Assembly (NCBI RefSeq): GCF_004138285.1
Contig: NZ_SCFN01000020.1
Location: 1-58,414, forward strand
Length of the DNA: 58,414 bases
Reading direction: 5' to 3'
Source of the DNA: Gottfriedia acidiceleris
GTDB lineage: Bacteria > Bacillota > Bacilli > Bacillales > Bacillaceae_G
Shown piece by piece: positions 45,260-53,735 of the stretch. Every line of letters starts with the position of its first letter. The stretch's first letter is position 1. The notes beneath the pieces were generated by a model. It was not told the DNA's origin. It saw nothing but the letters and a program-made list of their open reading frames with translations, and ran no database searches. Both the position numbers and the translations under genes were made by a program.

Positions 45260-45276
45260 TTTATTATATTCAATGA

Positions 45277-46347
45277 TTATCTTGGAAAGAAATTTGGTTT
45301 AAGCGTAGTATCATCATATCGTTTATGAAATACATGAGTTGTAGCAGGTGACATAGGAGGAATTAACCACTTCCAATTACCAGTTAACTCACGGCCGCAT
45401 GATTCTTCTTGTTTTTCAAATTGGAGAAATTGCTGTGCAGCAGAATGATGATCAACAATACTAACACCATTTTTTTTATATGAATATAAAACGGCAATAT
45501 TTAATTCAACTAGTGCACGATCTTTCCAAAGTGTACTGTTTCTTTTTGTATCTAGGCCGATAATTTTTGCTACTTTAGGCAACAGATTAAAACGAAACTC
45601 ATCAGCAAAATTACGAGCACCGATTTCAGTTCCCATATACCATCCATTAAATGGGGCTGCACTATAAGATATACCACCAATCTCTAGAGTCATATCTGAT
45701 ATCATCGGAACAGCATACCATTTAGTATTAAGAGGGGAAAAATCATATTCAGGATGTTCGATTGGTACTTCGAGTACGATATCATTTGGAATCGTAAAAT
45801 AGTTTGGTTCATGGTTGTCTAAGGAATAAACAATAGGCAAAATATCGAAGTTAGTACCATTTCCTTTCCAACCAAGACTCTCACATTCCTTTGTAAACTC
45901 GATCGATTTTGGGTCTCCAATTATTCCATTTTCTGTTTCATAGCCAGCATATCGTATAAGCTGGTGATTATGAAGTTTAAGAGAATTATTTGTTCCAAGA
46001 TTTTGTTTGAAAATTGTAATTGTAGGTAGAATCTTACCTGAATTTGTAGCATATTTTATATGATGCAATATTTCATGCTCTATACTTTTATCATCGTTAA
46101 TATGGCGAGCATCTAAAACATGAAGCTTATCCCAAAATAATCTACCGATACAGCGGTTACTATTGCGCCACGCCATTTTCGCACCGTGCTCTAATTCCTC
46201 ATAAGTATGAGTGTAAAAACCAGTATCTCGAATCTCGGCTTCGATACTTTTTAATCGTTTTTCTATTTGATCAGATTTATCGAGTTCCTTATAGCATTGT
46301 GATATAAATGAAAATGCTTCTTTATATAAAGCGGAAGTTGTTATCAT
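45277..46347 (-). CDS. nos: Nitric oxide synthase oxygenase
   Basis: Bacterial NOS of 356 aa, oxygenase domain only, as in other Bacillus; a separate flavodoxin and reductase must supply electrons. It oxidises arginine to citrulline and NO, which in Bacillus protects against oxidants and some antibiotics. The haem-ligand Cys66 is in WRNSNRCIGR, the substrate glutamate in NGWYMGTEIGAR and the pterin-side tryptophans in GNWKWLIPPMSPATTH. There is no zinc-binding N-terminal hook. No convincing ribosome binding site was seen (GGAGATT precedes the ATG). It sits between rplT and ysdC, unlike yflM in B. subtilis. Confidence 0.96.
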   Translation of the reverse strand: MITTSALYKEAFSFISQCYKELDKSDQIEKRLKSIEAEIRDTGFYTHTYEELEHGAKMAWRNSNRCIGRLFWDKLHVLDARHINDDKSIEHEILHHIKYATNSGKILPTITIFKQNLGTNNSLKLHNHQLIRYAGYETENGIIGDPKSIEFTKECESLGWKGNGTNFDILPIVYSLDNHEPNYFTIPNDIVLEVPIEHPEYDFSPLNTKWYAVPMISDMTLEIGGISYSAAPFNGWYMGTEIGARNFADEFRFNLLPKVAKIIGLDTKRNSTLWKDRALVELNIAVLYSYKKNGVSIVDHHSAAQQFLQFEKQEESCGRELTGNWKWLIPPMSPATTHVFHKRYDDTTLKPNFFPR

Positions 46348-46484
46348 ATTAATCTCCAGATGGTTAATTTAAAAATCTAGTAATATTTTGTAAGCTTCAT
46401 TATTATACCCCACAAACAATTTGGAGAAAATTAATATAAAATTTATATGTTTTAATACGATGGTTGAAGAAATATCTAAAAATT

Positions 46485-46513
46485 TTGTCAAAAAGAATCC
46501 CAAATTGTATAAT
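46485..46513 (+). promoter_or_regulatory. Predicted SigA promoter of ysdC
   Basis: TTGTCA (46485-46490), a 17-base spacer and a perfect TATAAT (46508-46513), about 40 bases before the start codon. Confidence 0.75.
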
Positions 46514-46555
46514 GTTATATGTACATAATCTTAATTAAAAAAAGGATGGATGAGT

Positions 46556-47641
46556 TTGTCTACTTTAGATGCAAAGTTACAAATGTTAAAAGAACTAACT
46601 GATGCAAACGGCGTAGCTGGATTTGAACATGAACCACGTGAAGTAATGAGAAAATATATTACCCCACTTGCTGATGAGGTTGTAACTGATAATTTAGGAA
46701 GCTTAATAGCAGTTAAAACCGGAGACCCAAATGGTCCAAGAATTGAAGTTGCTGGACATCTTGATGAAGTTGGATTTATGGTTACACAAATTGATGATAA
46801 AGGATTTTTACGTTTTCAAACAATTGGTGGATGGTGGTCGCAAGTAATGCTTGCTCAGCGTGTTACCATTTCCACAAAAGAAGGTAATATTACAGGTATT
46901 ATTGGTTCGAAGCCGCCTCATATTATGAGTGCAGAAGCAAGAAGAAAAGTAGTAGACATTAAGGATATGTTTATTGATATCGGTGCTTCAAGTAAAGAAG
47001 AGGCATTAGAATTTGGTGTTCGTCCTGGGGACCAAGTTGTTCCGTATTTTGAATTCCAGACGATGAAAAACGAAAAATTATTATTAGCAAAAGCATGGGA
47101 TAATCGTATCGGTTGTGCTATTGCAATTGACGTTTTAGAACAATTACAAGGTCAAGCACATCCAAATATTGTATTTGGAGTTGGAACGGTACAAGAAGAA
47201 GTAGGACTTCGTGGTGCAAAAACATCTACATATAAAATTGAACCAGATATCGGTTTTGCATTAGATGTAGGTGTTGCAGGTGACATGCCAGGTGTATCTG
47301 AAAGAGAAGCACAAGGTAAATTAGGCAAAGGCCCTCAAATCGTTTTATATGATGCATCAATGGTGTCTCATAAAGATTTACGTGAATTTGTAGTAAATGT
47401 AGCAGATGAAATTGGAATTCCATATCAATATGAATCCATGCCTGGCGGTGGAACTGACGCTGGTTCAATGCATATTACAATGAAAGGTGTTCCAGCATTA
47501 GCAATCACAATTCCAACGAGATATATTCATTCTCATTCTGGTATCCTTCATCGTGATGACTATGAAAATACAGTTAAATTAATCGTAGAAGTAATTAAAC
47601 GATTAGATCGCGATACAGTAGAACGCTTAACATATAACTAA
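46556..47641 (+). CDS. ysdC: M42-family aminopeptidase YsdC
   Basis: A metallo-aminopeptidase of 361 aa from the M42 (glutamyl aminopeptidase/endoglucanase) family, usually a dodecameric peptide-trimming particle. Metal ligands and catalytic residues are in [48 protein letters not shown] and [12 protein letters not shown]. The start is uncertain: TTG at 46556 is better spaced from AAAGGA and gives [13 protein letters not shown], while ATG at 46550 is only three to four bases from it. It ends in a strong terminator. It resembles B. subtilis YsdC, which also lies downstream of rplT. Confidence 0.93.
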   Translation: MSTLDAKLQMLKELTDANGVAGFEHEPREVMRKYITPLADEVVTDNLGSLIAVKTGDPNGPRIEVAGHLDEVGFMVTQIDDKGFLRFQTIGGWWSQVMLAQRVTISTKEGNITGIIGSKPPHIMSAEARRKVVDIKDMFIDIGASSKEEALEFGVRPGDQVVPYFEFQTMKNEKLLLAKAWDNRIGCAIAIDVLEQLQGQAHPNIVFGVGTVQEEVGLRGAKTSTYKIEPDIGFALDVGVAGDMPGVSEREAQGKLGKGPQIVLYDASMVSHKDLREFVVNVADEIGIPYQYESMPGGGTDAGSMHITMKGVPALAITIPTRYIHSHSGILHRDDYENTVKLIVEVIKRLDRDTVERLTYN

Positions 47642-47642
47642 G

Positions 47643-47674
47643 AAAAAATCCCTCATTTATTGAGGGATTTTTTC
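47643..47674 (+). terminator. ysdC terminator
   Basis: AAAAAATCCCTCA pairs perfectly with TGAGGGATTTTTT across a 5-nt loop. Confidence 0.93.
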
Positions 47675-48030
47675 TTAGTGTTGAAATATATTGTAGTCAA
47701 TATTGAAAAATACAAACATTAAATGAATCAACTTGCTTTTTTACATGATCATGATTCTTACTTGAGTAAGTAATTTTCATATCTCTGAAAAAACCTCATT
47801 TATTAAGGCTTTTTTGCTACTTCTACTTACCTGCACAACCTAATTTTCCCACTTTTTCCGTCTTCAACGTTATCGAACTGAAACAAATTGTATTATTCCT
47901 ATAACTAGTTTGAAATAGTTTTGTCATATCTTATTGTTATCATGAATGCACGCTTTTCAAATAAGGATACTCGGAAATAGAATTTGAAAAATGGTTTCTT
48001 AGGGAATTTTTAAAGCTAATAAATAAAATT
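47675..48030. other. Intergenic region ysdC-opuA with palindromes
   Basis: No gene is seen. It holds CATGATCATG (47744-47753), TTACTT/AAGTAA (47758-47773) and GAATCA/TGATTC (47725-47757). A weak terminator-like hairpin at 47788-47816 resembles a decayed copy of the ysdC terminator. The opuA promoter must be near its right end, but I could not place it. Confidence 0.45.
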
Positions 48031-48064
48031 TAGACTCCAATTTTGTAAATGGAGTTTCTTAAGG

Positions 48065-48100
48065 AGCCAAGACTTAATTAGTACTTGGCTGATTTTTTTT
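48065..48100 (+). terminator. Attenuator-like terminator before opuAA
   Basis: AGCCAAG pairs with CTTGGCT around a 12-nt loop, followed by GATTTTTTTT. It stands 420 bases after ysdC, which already has its own terminator, and only 65 bases before opuAA. An ACTCCA/TGGAGT hairpin (48034-48055) precedes it and ATAAGG/CCTTAT follows. This suggests a leader attenuator. Confidence 0.65.
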
Positions 48101-48164
48101 ATAAGGAGAAACCTTATTTAAAATATGGAAAAGCAAAATAAATATAAAGTTTTGAGGTGAGTTA

Positions 48165-49367
48165 ATGAAAGCAAAAGTTAAAGTGAAAAACGTAACAAAG
48201 GTTTTCGGTAAGTCTCCAAAGAACGCCATAAAGTTACTAGAAAAGGGATATACAAAAAAGCAAATATTAGAGCAGACAAACTCAACAATCGGGGTAAATA
48301 ATGCAAGCTTTGAAATATTCCCAGGTGAAATTTTTGTTGTAATGGGACTGTCAGGTAGTGGTAAATCGACCTTGATTCGAATGCTCAATCGATTAATTGA
48401 ACCAACAACAGGACAAATCTTGATTGACGATGAAGACATTGTAAAAATGAATCCTCAGCAGTTAAGAAATGTACGTCGTAAAAAAATTAGTATGGTTTTT
48501 CAAAATTTTGCTCTGTTCCCGCACAAGACAATTCTTGAAAATACAGAATATGGTTTAGAAATACAAAATATTTCACAGGAAGAAAGAGCAGAAAAAGCTC
48601 TGAAGTCATTAGAAATAGTGGGCTTAAAAGGATATGAGCATCAATTCCCATCACAATTAAGTGGTGGTATGCAACAACGTGTTGGCCTTGCAAGGGCACT
48701 AACAAGTGACACGGATATTTTATTAATGGATGAAGCATTTAGCGCGCTCGATCCATTAATTCGTAAAGATATGCAAGACGAATTATTAGAACTGCAAGAG
48801 ACGATGAAAAAAACGATTATTTTTATTACACATGACCTTGATGAGGCCCTGCGAATTGGAGACAGAATTGCTCTTATGAAAGATGGTAATATAATGCAAA
48901 TTGGTTCTCCCGAAGAGATCATGGTAAATCCAGCCAATGAATATGTTGAACGATTTGTAGAAGATGTAGATCTATCAAAAGTATTAACGGCGGCTCATGT
49001 GCAGAAGCGTGCTGAAAGAATTACGCCTGACCGTGGACCACGCGTAGCTTTACAAGTAATGAGAGACCAAGGATATTCAAGTATATTTGTGGTTGATCGT
49101 AGACAAAAGCTACTTGGAGCAATTACTGCTGATGATGCTTCAAACGCTCTTATAAAAAATAAATCAGTAGAGGAAGCTATGCAGAAGGAAATTGTGTCTG
49201 TTTATGAAGATACTTTATTAACTGATGTAATTGGTGCACTTGCAACTTCTGTACTACCATTAGCAGTTATAGATAAAAATGAACGATTAAAAGGTGTCAT
49301 TATCCGTGGAGCAGTTATCGGTGCATTAGCGGGTAAAACAGACGATTTAAATATAAAGGGAGGTTAA
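48165..49367 (+). CDS. opuAA: Glycine betaine ABC transporter ATPase OpuAA
   Basis: The ATPase of the OpuA osmoprotectant importer, 400 aa. Walker A is GLSGSGKST, the signature LSGGMQQR, Walker B ILLMDEAFSALDP, and the H-loop ITHDLDEA. Residues from about 275 form a CBS pair; in related OpuA systems these respond to ionic strength or cyclic di-AMP. The ATG is preceded by TTGAGGTGAG. Four bases separate it from opuABC, so both are co-translated. The unusual N-terminal helix before the first strand (residues 15-45, KNAIKLLEKGYTKKQILEQT) is typical of OpuAA and ProV. Confidence 0.95.
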   Translation: MKAKVKVKNVTKVFGKSPKNAIKLLEKGYTKKQILEQTNSTIGVNNASFEIFPGEIFVVMGLSGSGKSTLIRMLNRLIEPTTGQILIDDEDIVKMNPQQLRNVRRKKISMVFQNFALFPHKTILENTEYGLEIQNISQEERAEKALKSLEIVGLKGYEHQFPSQLSGGMQQRVGLARALTSDTDILLMDEAFSALDPLIRKDMQDELLELQETMKKTIIFITHDLDEALRIGDRIALMKDGNIMQIGSPEEIMVNPANEYVERFVEDVDLSKVLTAAHVQKRAERITPDRGPRVALQVMRDQGYSSIFVVDRRQKLLGAITADDASNALIKNKSVEEAMQKEIVSVYEDTLLTDVIGALATSVLPLAVIDKNERLKGVIIRGAVIGALAGKTDDLNIKGG

Positions 49368-49371
49368 ACAT

Positions 49372-51111
49372 ATGGGTATTCCAAAAATTCCGTTAGCAGA
49401 ATGGATTGATAAAATTGTCGATTTAATTATTAAAACTTTCCATCCTCTATTTGGCGCAATAACCAACATCACAGAAACCCTTTTAAATAACCTTGTTAAA
49501 GTTTTAGGACTTGGCCCATCAATTATTCTAATAATATTAATTTCATTACTTGCTTTTTATACAAGTAGGTGGACAGTTGGTCTGTTTACGTTACTTGGTT
49601 TGTTATTAATCGATAATCTTGGACTTTGGGATGCTACAGTTGATTCGTTAGCATTGATCTTATCATCAATCGTTATTACGGTTGTAATTGGAATTCCTTT
49701 AGGGATTTGGACGTCGCAAAACGATCGAGTGAAACAAGTGATTACACCAATACTCGACTTTATGCAAACAATGCCAGCATTTGTCTATTTAATTCCAGCA
49801 ATTCTCTTTTTCGGAATTGGTGTAGTTCCTGGTATATTAGCTTCTGTCATTTTTGCAATTCCACCAACAATACGATTAACGAATTTAGGTATACATGAAG
49901 TTCCAAATGATTTAATAGAGGCATCTAATGCTTTTGGATCAACAACGTGGCAAAGACTCTTTAAAGTACAGCTACCTTTAGCAGCACCTACAATTTTAGC
50001 CGGTATAAATCAAAGTATTATGCTTGCATTATCGATGGTAGTTATTTCATCACTAGTAGGTGCTCCAGGATTAGGTGCAGAGGTTTATCGTGCTGTAACG
50101 CAGATTAAGGTAGGGGAAGGATTCGAGGCAGGAATATCAATTGTTATCGTTGCAATTATTCTTGATCGAATTTCTCAAAACCTTCGTCAACCTGCTTATG
50201 GGAAAAAATTTGCTAAAAAATATGTTTATGGGTTAATTGCATTAATCTTTTGTATTTCTGCTATTTCAGTTGCATTTACAGGTAGTAAAAATCAAAAAAC
50301 ATCTTCAAATAAAATAGGTTCTCAAGTAAATTATGAGATTACCGGAATTGATCCAGGGGCTGGGTTAATGAAAGCAACTGAAAAAGCAATGAAGGATTAC
50401 GACTTAAAGGATTGGACATTAAAAGAGGGTTCTTCTGCAGCGATGACAGCTGAATTGAAAAAAGCATATGAAAATAAAGAACCAATTATCGTTACTGGAT
50501 GGACGCCACACTGGATGTTTTCGAAATATAAGTTAAAGTATTTAGAAGATCCAAAAGGGGCATTTGGTAAGGATGAATCAATTCATACAGTAGTTAGAAA
50601 AGGATTAAAAGAAGACATTCCTGGTGCGTATACGATATTAGATAACTTTTCTTGGAAACCATCTGATATGGAAGAAGTGATGAGTGATATTCAAGATGGT
50701 ATGAAACCAGATAAAGCAGCAGAGAAATGGATCAAAAAGCATCAAAATCAAGTAAATAATTGGGCGAAAGATTCTTCAAAAGGACATGATGAAAAAATTA
50801 GTTTAGTTTATGTTTCATGGGAATCTGAAGTTGCCAGCACAAATGTCATTGGAAAAGTGCTAGAAAATCAAGGATATGACGTTACATTAAAACAAATTGA
50901 GGCAGGACCGATGTTTGCAGGTATTGCAGATGGAAGTGCAGATGCAATGGTCGCAGCTTGGCTTCCGACAACTCACAAAGATTATATGAATGAATATAAG
51001 AAAAAATTAATCGATCTTGGACCAAATTTAAAAGGGACAAAGTTAGGCTTAGTCGTACCAGAATATATGAAGATTAATTCGATCGATGATTTAAAAGATA
51101 AAACGAAATAG
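49372..51111 (+). CDS. OpuA permease fused to substrate-binding domain
   Basis: A 579-aa fusion that combines what B. subtilis encodes as OpuAB and OpuAC. The first 280 residues are the membrane permease with about seven helices and the EAA loop LIEASNAFGSTTWQRLFKVQLPL. A last helix (about 283-302) leads to the extracellular betaine-binding domain (about 315-579). Aromatic cage candidates are in VTGWTPHWMF, VYVSWESE and AAWLPTTHKDYM. The same fused arrangement is known from Lactococcus OpuABC. The RBS is GGGAGG. A terminator follows. Confidence 0.93.
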   Translation: MGIPKIPLAEWIDKIVDLIIKTFHPLFGAITNITETLLNNLVKVLGLGPSIILIILISLLAFYTSRWTVGLFTLLGLLLIDNLGLWDATVDSLALILSSIVITVVIGIPLGIWTSQNDRVKQVITPILDFMQTMPAFVYLIPAILFFGIGVVPGILASVIFAIPPTIRLTNLGIHEVPNDLIEASNAFGSTTWQRLFKVQLPLAAPTILAGINQSIMLALSMVVISSLVGAPGLGAEVYRAVTQIKVGEGFEAGISIVIVAIILDRISQNLRQPAYGKKFAKKYVYGLIALIFCISAISVAFTGSKNQKTSSNKIGSQVNYEITGIDPGAGLMKATEKAMKDYDLKDWTLKEGSSAAMTAELKKAYENKEPIIVTGWTPHWMFSKYKLKYLEDPKGAFGKDESIHTVVRKGLKEDIPGAYTILDNFSWKPSDMEEVMSDIQDGMKPDKAAEKWIKKHQNQVNNWAKDSSKGHDEKISLVYVSWESEVASTNVIGKVLENQGYDVTLKQIEAGPMFAGIADGSADAMVAAWLPTTHKDYMNEYKKKLIDLGPNLKGTKLGLVVPEYMKINSIDDLKDKTK

Positions 51112-51122
51112 CCAAAATAAAG

Positions 51123-51161
51123 GGACTAACGAAAAGTTAATAACTTAAGTTAGTCCTTTTC
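51123..51161 (+). terminator. opuA terminator
   Basis: GGACTAAC pairs with GTTAGTCC around an 18-nt loop, followed by TTTTC. Confidence 0.8.
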
Positions 51162-51181
51162 TATGTTTTTAACTGATTAGA

Positions 51182-51391
51182 TTACTGACTTACTCCATTT
51201 TCTAATACTGTAAGTAGTTCATGCTTTTGATTTTCAGAAGCGTGATTCCAAAAAACTTCGAGAAGTACACCTAAACCTGGTAATACTTTTTCTTCGCCAC
51301 TTTGAATAGCATCTACAATTGTTGCTTCTAATTGATCACTTTTATTGCCTGAAATATTGTGAAGAACTGCTCCGCGAATATTAAAATTCAT
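51182..51391 (-). CDS. sspI: Small acid-soluble spore protein SspI
   Basis: A minor small acid-soluble spore protein of 69 aa, matching SspI closely: [15 protein letters not shown] at the start, then [28 protein letters not shown] and a HASE segment. SspI is made in the forespore. The ATG follows AAAGGAGAATCCA. On the minus strand AATACTA (51422-51428) could be a SigG -10, but no good -35 was found. Its place next to ysgA is that of B. subtilis. Confidence 0.95.
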   Translation of the reverse strand: MNFNIRGAVLHNISGNKSDQLEATIVDAIQSGEEKVLPGLGVLLEVFWNHASENQKHELLTVLENGVSQ

Positions 51392-51493
51392 TTGGATTCT
51401 CCTTTCATAATAAGCTTTATGTAGTATTTGTAAACGGAAACGATTTTATGTATGATAAACGATATGATATACGATGAAAGGTAAAGGAAACTT

Positions 51494-52243
51494 ATGAAAC
51501 AAATTGATTCCATACAAAATAATTCTGTAAAGGCTTGGAAAAAACTACATACAAAAAAAGGAAGAGATAAAGCTAAACAATTTATCGTAGAAGGTTTTCA
51601 TTTAGTCGAGGAGGCAATTAAGCATGATGCACCGATTCTTCATTTATTAATCAGTGAAGATATTGACTTACCTTCTAATTTTTCAACAGGGTCATTTGAT
51701 ATTACGTATATATCTAAAGAGGTTAGCAAGGAATTAAGCGAAACAGAAACATCGCAAGGTATTTTTGCAATTATTGAATTTTCTTTTGTAAGAATTGATT
51801 TTGAGAAAGTGTCAAAATTATTATTAATTGATGAAGTTCAAGATCCTGGGAATGTTGGAACAATGATTCGAACTGCAGATGCTGCTGGTTTTGATGGGGT
51901 TATTTTAGGCTCGGGTACAAGTGACCTATATAATGCTAAAACAATTCGATCTACACAAGGATCTTTATTCCATTTACCAATATTACGCGGTGATTTAGTT
52001 GAAGCAATATCTAATTTAAAAGATAAAGGAATAACTGTTTATGGAACATCTCTTCAAAATGCAAAACCTTTTAATGAAGTGAACGTTACAAATCGTTTTG
52101 CCATAATTGTAGGAAATGAAGGTAAAGGTGTGAATTCAACATTACTTTCATTAACTGATGAAAATCTATATATACCGATTTATGGTAAAGCTGAATCATT
52201 AAACGTTGGTATTGCAGCAGGGATTCTAATGTATAGCCTATGA
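51494..52243 (+). CDS. ysgA: SpoU-family RNA 2'-O-methyltransferase YsgA
   Basis: A SPOUT-class RNA methyltransferase of 249 aa resembling YsgA. The N-terminal substrate-binding domain (about 1-100, KFIVEGFHLVEEA) precedes the knotted SAM-binding domain. Its motifs are DEVQDPGNVGTMIRTADA (about 113-130), IIVGNEGKGV and SLNVGIAAGILMYSL. It probably methylates a ribose in rRNA or tRNA; the site is not known to me. The ATG follows AAAGGAAACTT. It lies just before the pheST T-box leader as in B. subtilis. Confidence 0.93.
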   Translation: MKQIDSIQNNSVKAWKKLHTKKGRDKAKQFIVEGFHLVEEAIKHDAPILHLLISEDIDLPSNFSTGSFDITYISKEVSKELSETETSQGIFAIIEFSFVRIDFEKVSKLLLIDEVQDPGNVGTMIRTADAAGFDGVILGSGTSDLYNAKTIRSTQGSLFHLPILRGDLVEAISNLKDKGITVYGTSLQNAKPFNEVNVTNRFAIIVGNEGKGVNSTLLSLTDENLYIPIYGKAESLNVGIAAGILMYSL

Positions 52244-52329
52244 GGCATGGAAATAATAGCAGCCTCATCTGAGCTTTCTAGATCAGTAAAAATGATTCAA
52301 ATCATTTAGTAAATAATTATGTTGAGCAG

Positions 52330-52358
52330 TTGCATTAATTGAAAAAAATCAATATAAT
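52330..52358 (+). promoter_or_regulatory. Predicted promoter of pheST
   Basis: TTGCAT (52330-52335), a 17-base spacer and a perfect TATAAT (52353-52358), upstream of the T-box leader. Confidence 0.7.
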
Positions 52359-52384
52359 TAATTAAGAAAATTTAATACATAAAA

Positions 52385-52645
52385 AGCTTTGACAGAGAAT
52401 AGTAAATTTGAATCTCTATTTTAGGGAAAAGGTGCCGTAGACTGTAAGCACTTTTATAGTAGACCAAATTGAATTCACCTCTTGAGCTAGCGCCGGGACC
52501 ATTTTTTAATGTAAAGGCGACTCGGTCTATCTAAGTAGATCGTTATATGAATGAAGTGAGCAGTTAGTTTTTGTAAAATAATAACTGTTAATTAGGGTGG
52601 TACCGCGATCAATCCTCGTCCCTTTTTTGGGAGCGAGGTTTTTTT
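52385..52645 (+). promoter_or_regulatory. T-box leader of pheST (Phe specifier)
   Basis: The T-box core AGGGTGGTACCGCG is at 52594-52607. Stem I begins near AGAGAATAGTAA, and the probable specifier codon TTC (Phe) is at 52474-52476 in TTGAATTCACC. The terminator is at 52613-52645 (CCTCGTCCC against GGGAGCGAGG, then T7). Uncharged tRNA-Phe would stabilise the antiterminator and allow pheST transcription. Confidence 0.95.
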
Positions 52646-52682
52646 ATGTTTAAATTTATGAATTTGAATAGGAGGATTATTC

Positions 52683-53717
52683 ATGCAAGAGCGTTTAGTT
52701 TCTTTACAAGCAGAAGCGATTAAGCAAATAGAAGAAGCAAAAGATTTAAAAGCATTAAATGAAATAAGAATTGCCTATCTAGGAAAAAAAGGTCCGATTA
52801 CTGAGGCAATGAAAGCAATGAAGGATTTATCTCCTGAAGAGCGCCCAAAAATGGGAGCTGTTGCTAATGAAGTACGTGCTGCAATCCAAGAAAAACTTGA
52901 AGCAAAGCAAGTTGTATTAGAACAAAATGCAATTAATGAAAAATTAGAAAGTGAATCAATTGACGTAACACTTCCAGGAAGACCAGTTCATGCAGGTGGA
53001 GCTCATCCATTAAGAGCGGTTATTCAAGAAATTGAAGATTTATTTATTGGAATGGGATATGAAATTGCAGAAGGTCCAGAAGTAGAAAAGGACTATTATA
53101 ATTTCGAAGCATTAAATTTACCAAAAGGTCATCCAGCTCGTGATATGCAGGATTCATTCTATATTTCTGAAGAAACTCTAATGAGAACTCATACTTCACC
53201 TGTTCAAGCTAGAACAATGGAAGCAAACGTGGAAAAAGGACCAATTAAAATAATTTGTCCAGGTAAAGTTTATCGCCGTGATGACGATGATGCTACACAT
53301 TCTCATCAATTTATGCAAATCGAAGGTCTTGTAATTGGTGAAAACATTTCAATGAGTGACTTAAAAGGTACTTTACAACTTTTTGCGAAAAAAATGTTCG
53401 GTGAAGATCGTGAAATTCGCTTACGCCCAAGCTTCTTCCCATTCACTGAGCCTTCAGTAGAAATGGATATTTCTTGTATGAAATGTGGAGGAAAAGGCTG
53501 TAACATGTGTAAGCACACTGGATGGATTGAAATTTTAGGTGCAGGAATGGTACATCCGAACGTACTTGAGATGGCTGGATATAATCCAAAAGAAGTTCAA
53601 GGATTTGCTTTCGGTATGGGTCCTGAACGTATTGCATTATTAAAATATGGTATTGATGATATTCGTCATTTCTATACGAACGATATAAGATTCTTAAAGC
53701 AATTCCAACAAATGTAA
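52683..53717 (+). CDS. pheS: Phenylalanyl-tRNA synthetase alpha subunit
   Basis: The catalytic alpha subunit of 344 aa. An N-terminal coiled coil (about 1-85) contacts tRNA. The class II core has motif 2 [21 protein letters not shown] and motif 3 [20 protein letters not shown]. The cysteine cluster [17 protein letters not shown] is typical of Bacillus PheS. The ATG follows AGGAGG. It forms an operon with pheT, 18 bases downstream, under T-box control. Confidence 0.97.
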   Translation: MQERLVSLQAEAIKQIEEAKDLKALNEIRIAYLGKKGPITEAMKAMKDLSPEERPKMGAVANEVRAAIQEKLEAKQVVLEQNAINEKLESESIDVTLPGRPVHAGGAHPLRAVIQEIEDLFIGMGYEIAEGPEVEKDYYNFEALNLPKGHPARDMQDSFYISEETLMRTHTSPVQARTMEANVEKGPIKIICPGKVYRRDDDDATHSHQFMQIEGLVIGENISMSDLKGTLQLFAKKMFGEDREIRLRPSFFPFTEPSVEMDISCMKCGGKGCNMCKHTGWIEILGAGMVHPNVLEMAGYNPKEVQGFAFGMGPERIALLKYGIDDIRHFYTNDIRFLKQFQQM

Positions 53718-53735
53718 GGTAGGAGGGGACTAAAC

